From Candidatus Bathyarchaeota archaeon (GTDB lineage: Archaea > Thermoproteota > Bathyarchaeia > Bathyarchaeales > Bathyarchaeaceae): a DNA stretch of 8,766 nt. The stretch is from NCBI GenBank assembly GCA_029881555.1, contig JAOUMI010000022.1, positions 1 through 8,766 on the forward strand, in the 5' to 3' direction. The position numbers were made by a program, and so were the translations under genes. Within the stretch, counting starts at the first letter, position 1. Each line of letters opens with the position of its first letter. Below are positions 5,109 to 8,766 of this stretch, one piece after another. A model generated the notes under the pieces. That model was not told where the DNA came from, made no database searches, and worked only from the letters and a program-made list of their open reading frames with translations.

Positions 5109-6188
5109 TTAGCCGAGTGGAAAACGGAGAAGTGCTGCGACGCCTCCGAGTGCGAGCAGTTTCGCGCCTGCCTCGTGTTCAGTGCTGATAACAATGATTT
5201 GTCCGCCTCTTTCTTCGATTTCCCTCATGAGCTTTTCCAGTGTTGTTCTTTTTTCGTCGGTTGTTTCCCTCAACGTAACGTCTGCCAAGAGAAGTTTTTC
5301 AACCGCGCCGAACGAGCTCGCCTTTTCCACTTCGGTGAGTCCGTAGGTTACGTCTAGTCTTCCTTTACCCAGTCGTTCAAGGACTTCTTCCATAACTTTC
5401 GTTTCCTGAGCTATTCGCACATGTCTCAACGCCTTGAATAAAACTCCGGAGCGCAGTGCTTCATGTATTCCAGCCAAGCCGCTGCTGTTCACGCCTTTCA
5501 CGTCGATGACAGCGCTCGCGATGTCTGAGGCCTCTCTGTTTATGTACTTGACGAAATCGTTCTTTACAAATCCTGGACCTATGACCACTACTGGACTGCG
5601 GCTGTTCTTCCAGGTCTCTCTGAGGGACTGTAGGGCTTTTTTGAGGAATTCTCGCTTTGCCTTTGTCCTTTTTTCCGCTTCCAGTTTTCCCGGAAGCCTT
5701 GTTCTCTCCTCTACCCTTGCGTCGATGCCGTATTGCCTTAGGACGGCCACGCAGTATTCTTCGTCGTCCATGGATAGTACGGTGATGGGCGTCACTGTGA
5801 CTCTGCTGGCTCTCTTAAGCCGATCAACGTGGTGCTTCGGCCACCTAGATTTTACGATGGTTATCGGCTTGTTCACGATCACGTTGATGGTGTGATGGGA
5901 TCCTTTCACGTTTATTTCCTCAGGCGCTTCGCAAACGATTCCGTGTACTCTCAGTCGGTTTAAGGTTCTGTCCCAGAGCACTTTCTCCACTTTTATGCCA
6001 AGAAAAACTGAGAATCTCTTACCTTTTTTAGGGCGGGCGTAGCGCTCATCAGCCCTCACTACTCGGGTGGTCCGTGCGTACACTTCGTCACTGGACACCA
6101 CAATGTTATATAGGTGCCAAAGATCGTCTAGCGTCTCTGGGACTACCACAACTTTGCCGTGCTTAAGGTCCCTTCGTAAGATTTTCAA
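5109..6188 (-). CDS. pelA: Pelota (aPelota/Dom34), ribosome rescue factor
   Basis: Pelota recognises ribosomes stalled with an empty or blocked A site and, with aEF1A and then ABCE1, splits them. The 359-residue protein covers the whole family. The N-terminal Sm-like domain (1-130) begins with the typical KILRRDLKHGK and VPETLDDLWHLYNIV and has a basic RYARPKKGKRF loop (49-59) that would probe the A site. The central domain (about 135-260) carries GPGFVKNDF (204-212) and no GGQ, as expected of Pelota rather than release factor aRF1. The C-terminal domain (261-357) ends STEHEAGAKLLALGGVAALLRF. The start must be the TTG at 6188: the codon before it is TAG, residue 1 aligns with the usual N-terminus, and GGTGA (6195-6199) lies 6 bases upstream. 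An ATG directly before that TAG forms a two-codon start-stop element. Confidence 0.97.
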   Translation of the reverse strand: MKILRRDLKHGKVVVVPETLDDLWHLYNIVVSSDEVYARTTRVVRADERYARPKKGKRFSVFLGIKVEKVLWDRTLNRLRVHGIVCEAPEEINVKGSHHTINVIVNKPITIVKSRWPKHHVDRLKRASRVTVTPITVLSMDDEEYCVAVLRQYGIDARVEERTRLPGKLEAEKRTKAKREFLKKALQSLRETWKNSRSPVVVIGPGFVKNDFVKYINREASDIASAVIDVKGVNSSGLAGIHEALRSGVLFKALRHVRIAQETKVMEEVLERLGKGRLDVTYGLTEVEKASSFGAVEKLLLADVTLRETTDEKRTTLEKLMREIEERGGQIIVISTEHEAGAKLLALGGVAALLRFPLG

Positions 6189-6194
6189 CTACAT
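6189..6194 (-). other. ATG-TAG start-stop element directly before the pelota start
   Basis: On the minus strand the order is AAAGGTGA-ATG-TAG-TTG-AAA, so a start codon followed at once by amber lies in frame with pelota. The Shine-Dalgarno abuts this ATG with no spacing, but is well spaced for the TTG, so most initiation should occur at the TTG. Confidence 0.5.
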
Positions 6195-6215
6195 TCACCT
6201 TTCAAATGCTTCTTT

Positions 6216-6239
6216 TTCGATCGATCAGTCTCGATCGAA
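6216..6239. repeat. Perfect 8-bp inverted repeat in the presumed pelota leader
   Basis: The arms TTCGATCG (6216-6223) and CGATCGAA (6232-6239) are perfectly complementary around an 8-base spacer. In the pelota transcript they would form a hairpin ending about 17 bases before the Shine-Dalgarno. If the TATA-like box at 6262-6269 is used, the hairpin lies at the extreme 5' end of the mRNA. As DNA it could equally be a dyad operator close to the transcription start. Confidence 0.6.
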
Positions 6240-6261
6240 TCTCAGTGACCGTTGTGTTCAC

Positions 6262-6269
6262 CTATATCC
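6262..6269 (-). promoter_or_regulatory. Putative TATA box for pelota
   Basis: On the minus strand GGATATAG would place the transcription start near 6240, giving a leader of about 50 bases that begins at the inverted repeat. A second TATA-like sequence (TTTCTATAGG, 6277-6286) would start about 15 bases further upstream. The choice between them is uncertain. Confidence 0.35.
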
Positions 6270-6401
6270 CTTAGTGCCTATAGAAAAGACTCTGAAATAA
6301 GATTTGTAGTCGCGCGCGTGTTTTTTGGATGTTGTTTTAGGGTGTGGAGATGAGTAAACCGTGCCTAGCATGGAGTTGTCCCTCGCAAAAACTCTCATTC
6401 T

Positions 6402-6411
6402 AAATTTATTA
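6402..6411 (+). promoter_or_regulatory. Putative TATA box for the ABC transporter operon
   Basis: AAATTTATTA is a good archaeal TATA-like match. Transcription would start near 6432-6433, leaving a leader of about 17 bases that includes GGTGAT (6439-6444), five bases before the ATG at 6450. Confidence 0.5.
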
Positions 6412-6449
6412 AGGACATCGCATATCTTATGCTCAAATGGTGATAGCCT

Positions 6450-7394
6450 ATGTCGCCCCAGTCAATCATAGCGGTGTCAAACCTCACAAAATTCTACGGA
6501 GACTTCAAGGCCCTAGACTCGGTGTCCTTCGGGGTGAAAAAAGGATGGGTCTACGGCTATCTAGGACCAAACGGAGCAGGGAAAACCACCACTATAAGAA
6601 CCATGCTAGGCTTGCTCAGACCAGACCAAGGTGAAGTTCAAATAGACGACGTCAACCCAACCAGAGACCCAGTTCATGCTCTTCAAAAGGTAGGATACGC
6701 CCCAGAACTGCCAACTCTACAAACTTTCTTCAGCGGAGAACAGTTGATGGATTTCACGGGGAAGATGTTTGGGTTGGATAAGCTGACTAGGAAGGAAAAG
6801 ATCAATCAGCTCATAGACCTTGTGGGTCTGAAAGAATGGGGAAATAAGAAGATTGGAAAGTACAGCAAGGGGATGGTTCAGAGACTATCGGTAGCCTTGG
6901 CCCTCATCAATGATCCCTTGGTCCTCATTATGGACGAACCTACAATAGGTATGGACCCAGAAGCCACAGCCCACTTCAGAAACCTCTTCACGAACCTTTC
7001 AAAACAAGGAAAAACAGTCTTCATATCGTCCCACCTGTTAGACGAAGTTCAACGAATCTGCACCCACGTAGGAATGATCAATAAGGGGAAAATGGTCTTC
7101 GACGGCCCAATAACGCAAGTCTTAGAAGCCTTCACTCGCAAATGGGTTGTAGAAGCAGAACTGGAAGAAGTAACAAAAAGTATGATCTCAGGCCTCGAAA
7201 AACTTGACTACGTGGAAGACGTAGAGGTGGAAGGAAACAAACTGCGAATAGGACTGAAGGAGAAAAAGGACCTACGGGGCGAGATCTCCTCAGAAATCTT
7301 CAAGCGAAAAGGTGTACTGCTAAGCCTTAACCTTCAAAAGATTACGTTGGAAGACGCTTACCTACGAGCCTTAAGGGGAGGCGAACGGAAATGA
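6450..7394 (+). CDS. ABC transporter ATP-binding protein, ABC-2/CcmA-like
   Basis: The cytoplasmic ATPase of a two-component ABC system; it drives export or membrane work by the permease encoded next. All nucleotide-binding motifs are present: Walker A GPNGAGKTT (39-47), the Q-loop region YAPELPTL (83-90) with Glu86 in place of Gln, and signature YSKGMVQRL (138-146). Also present are Walker B LVLIMDEPT with Asp162 and Glu163, D-loop GMDP (167-170) and His195 in SSHLLDE. After the ATPase core a C-terminal extension (about 230-310) resembles the accessory domain common in ABC-2 drug, NosF or gliding-type ATPases. Glu in the Q-loop is frequent in this subfamily. The 314-residue length is normal. 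The ATG is set by GGTGAT five bases upstream. The stop overlaps the permease start in ATGA, so the two are co-translated. The substrate cannot be read from the sequence. Confidence 0.95.
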   Translation: MSPQSIIAVSNLTKFYGDFKALDSVSFGVKKGWVYGYLGPNGAGKTTTIRTMLGLLRPDQGEVQIDDVNPTRDPVHALQKVGYAPELPTLQTFFSGEQLMDFTGKMFGLDKLTRKEKINQLIDLVGLKEWGNKKIGKYSKGMVQRLSVALALINDPLVLIMDEPTIGMDPEATAHFRNLFTNLSKQGKTVFISSHLLDEVQRICTHVGMINKGKMVFDGPITQVLEAFTRKWVVEAELEEVTKSMISGLEKLDYVEDVEVEGNKLRIGLKEKKDLRGEISSEIFKRKGVLLSLNLQKITLEDAYLRALRGGERK

Positions 7395-8221
7395 GCTTTG
7401 TTCGTAGGGTTGCTGTCATTCTAGGCTACGAGTGGAGGAGAGCCCTTGCGAAGAAGTGGGTTCTAGCGCTGATTGTTCTGGCAATAGTATTTCAAACGTT
7501 AATTCTTGTTGCATTAGCTCAGTTTATCGGCACGGTCCTAGAGGTGGAATTTGATACTATTTGGGTTATCGGTGTATTGCAAGGGCAAGGTCTGTTTGTT
7601 CCGCTCATTGCCATTATTATTGCAGGTGGTTCCATGTCAGAGGAATATGAACGCGGAACTGCTGATATACTGCTTTCAAAACCCATCACAAAAGTTGAGT
7701 ACATAACAGGAAAGTTCTTGGGAGGTTTTTCAGTTTTGTGCCTTGTAGAAGGAATTACAACGGCAACTGGTGTTGTTCTCTCCCTTGGACTTTTCGGTCC
7801 ACAGAGTGAACTGCAAGTTGCTCCGGTCCTATTCCTAGCCATCGCCTACTCATCGCTGGTCTTCTTCTCTTTGTCCTTTATGTTCAGTGAGGTCTTTAGG
7901 AGAGGCACACTGGCCATGTTCACTGCTTTCGGCATATTCATAGCTTCCTCGGTGGTGAGCGGTATCTTGTCTATGTTATACGTTTTGACCGGCGAACAAT
8001 TGTATGAATACATTAGTAAGGGGCTTCCAACATGGAGTACAACAAACTTTGCCCAATTCGTAGTTTCACAACTGATAGGTACGCTTCAAAGTCCATTGCA
8101 ACCGATATCCAGCGGAGATTTCCAACTCGCAGCAGCAATTATAGCAGTCTATGCTGGGGCATCCATTGTTATTGCTCTGGTAAGACTTGTTAAATCGGAC
8201 GTTAGTAAGAAAGCCGATTGA
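7391..8221 (+). CDS. ABC-2 type transporter permease (NosY-like)
   Basis: The membrane partner of the preceding ATPase. The 276-residue protein has an N-terminal cytoplasmic amphipathic stretch (RRVAVILGYEWRRALAKKW) and about six membrane segments near 24-46, 59-80, 106-133, 144-165, 172-198 and 247-267. The loop EEYERGTADILLSKPITKVEYITGK (first half at 84-98) is the hallmark of ABC-2 permeases of the NosY/ABC-2 maintenance group, in which an E-x-G-T-x-x-x-L-L-S-x-P-I block precedes helix 3. A large non-cytoplasmic loop lies around 200-245. It begins in the 4-base ATGA overlap with the ATPase gene. It converges on the next gene with only 10 bases between stops. The substrate is unknown; lipids, drugs, peptides or metal-centre assembly are all possible. 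Confidence 0.9.
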   Translation: MSFVRRVAVILGYEWRRALAKKWVLALIVLAIVFQTLILVALAQFIGTVLEVEFDTIWVIGVLQGQGLFVPLIAIIIAGGSMSEEYERGTADILLSKPITKVEYITGKFLGGFSVLCLVEGITTATGVVLSLGLFGPQSELQVAPVLFLAIAYSSLVFFSLSFMFSEVFRRGTLAMFTAFGIFIASSVVSGILSMLYVLTGEQLYEYISKGLPTWSTTNFAQFVVSQLIGTLQSPLQPISSGDFQLAAAIIAVYAGASIVIALVRLVKSDVSKKAD

Positions 8222-8231
8222 CGCCCAGTTC

Positions 8232-8766
8232 CTATACCTCTGCTTCTGTCAGAAACTTTTCAGCAGCGTTCAGCGCTATCCTATAGAACACGAAGGTTAC
8301 GACGAGGGCTATGACTGCGCTTATGGAAACTGCGACGTAAAGGTCTATTCTTGGTAGGGACACGGGAATGGGTATGTCCCCCATCGTAACTGCGTGTGGA
8401 AGGAGCGGGGAGAATATTGCCAGCGCTAGGACCAAGCATAAGAGCATGTAGACGAGAACCGTTAACGGCCTAACCATTCTAGGCCTCGGAGCTTCGGTGA
8501 AGTCGGCTCCTTTTATTCCTGCTCCGAGGGAAACTGCGCTTAAAGCGAATATTAGAAGAATGGATTCTATTAACAGCACAATAGCAATGTCTGGTGAAGG
8601 ATGGGCGACTAGAATTCCAATAACGCCGCACACCAACATTACCACAAATGAGAAGATGATTACAAATGCGTACTTACACTTGATTAGGCCGCGCGCACTG
8701 ATGGGCGAAGAAAAGAAAAGCCATACAGACTCGCCTTCCTCGCCGATTATCATGAGTCCCAACATA
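8232..8766 (-). CDS. ABC-2-like permease, C-terminal part (5' end outside window)
   Basis: The frame is open to the right edge, so only the last 177 residues or so are visible. An ATG at 8765 is present but lies at the very edge in mid-protein context. Counting from it, the segment GEEGESVWLFFSSPISARGLIKCKY (first half at 8-20) is followed by four membrane segments near 32-54, 58-80, 101-123 and 140-162, and a short charged tail. The E-G-x-x-x-W-L-F-x-S-P-I block before a helix is like that in large archaeal ABC-2-type permeases, where it precedes the second membrane bundle. That assignment is inference from pattern only. It converges on the ABC-2 permease above, so it is not in the same operon. 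Its own ATPase may lie beyond the window. Confidence 0.75.
   Translation of the reverse strand, partial: MLGLMIIGEEGESVWLFFSSPISARGLIKCKYAFVIIFSFVVMLVCGVIGILVAHPSPDIAIVLLIESILLIFALSAVSLGAGIKGADFTEAPRPRMVRPLTVLVYMLLCLVLALAIFSPLLPHAVTMGDIPIPVSLPRIDLYVAVSISAVIALVVTFVFYRIALNAAEKFLTEAEV

Noticed and set aside
5196..5210. GGQ tripeptide in Pelota (residues 328-330), as in peptide release factors
   Set aside because: It lies in the C-terminal domain, not in the central domain where the catalytic GGQ of release factors sits. The rest of the protein is clearly Pelota, so this is coincidence.
5434..5895. A 153-codon plus-strand frame inside the pelota gene, and similar long antisense frames elsewhere
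   Set aside because: They are shadows of confidently identified genes on the opposite strand; the translations are Ser/Thr/Leu-rich with no recognisable motif and no convincing Shine-Dalgarno.
6311..6318. CGCGCGCG run as a possible Z-DNA or regulatory element
   Set aside because: It is short, single and not placed relative to a promoter in any telling way.
1..8766. Defence islands, mobile elements, phage genes or tRNA genes
   Set aside because: I looked for transposase, integrase and Cas motifs, terminal repeats and tRNA T-loop signatures and found none. Genes of housekeeping or transport type account for nearly all of the sequence.

Overview
This window is archaeal genomic DNA. The evidence is a Pelota (aDom34) gene, a full-length archaeal 7S SRP RNA with helix 6, a TtuA/NcsA-type tRNA thiolase, TATA-like boxes about 26 bases before inferred transcription starts, Shine-Dalgarno motifs of the GGTGAT/GGAGGTG type, and non-ATG starts (TTG, GTG). 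The gene mix and moderate base composition would suit a TACK-lineage archaeon such as Bathyarchaeia. That placement is an inference, not something the sequence proves.

Layout from left to right. (1) The end of a conserved archaeal protein with a nuclease-like core enters from the left edge. (2) A DDAH/arginine-deiminase-superfamily enzyme with an intact Cys-His-Asp triad follows. (3) Next is a six-helix DUF998-like membrane protein behind a near-perfect Shine-Dalgarno. (4) A 77-residue hypothetical protein lies on the minus strand. (5) The SRP RNA runs from about 2683 to 3010 and ends two bases from the stop codon of the convergent tRNA thiolase gene. (6) The thiolase is divergent from a cutA-nucleotidyltransferase pair whose reading frames overlap. 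(7) Pelota on the minus strand converges on that pair. (8) A 261-base spacer holds a perfect inverted repeat in the presumed pelota leader and a TATA box for an ABC ATPase-permease pair. (9) The C-terminal half of another ABC-2-like membrane protein enters from the right edge on the minus strand.

The central third, about 2.68-6.2 kb, is rich in RNA and translation functions: SRP RNA for membrane targeting, tRNA sulfur modification, a pol-beta-fold nucleotidyltransferase of unknown substrate, and Pelota for rescuing stalled ribosomes. The flanks are metabolic or membrane genes. Most of the window is ordinary archaeal chromosome. I see no CRISPR array, insertion sequence, phage module or complete novel defence system. 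The points most worth a second look are the pelota leader (hairpin, a Shine-Dalgarno abutting ATG-TAG, then a TTG start), the CutA-nucleotidyltransferase coupling, and the nuclease-like protein at the left edge.
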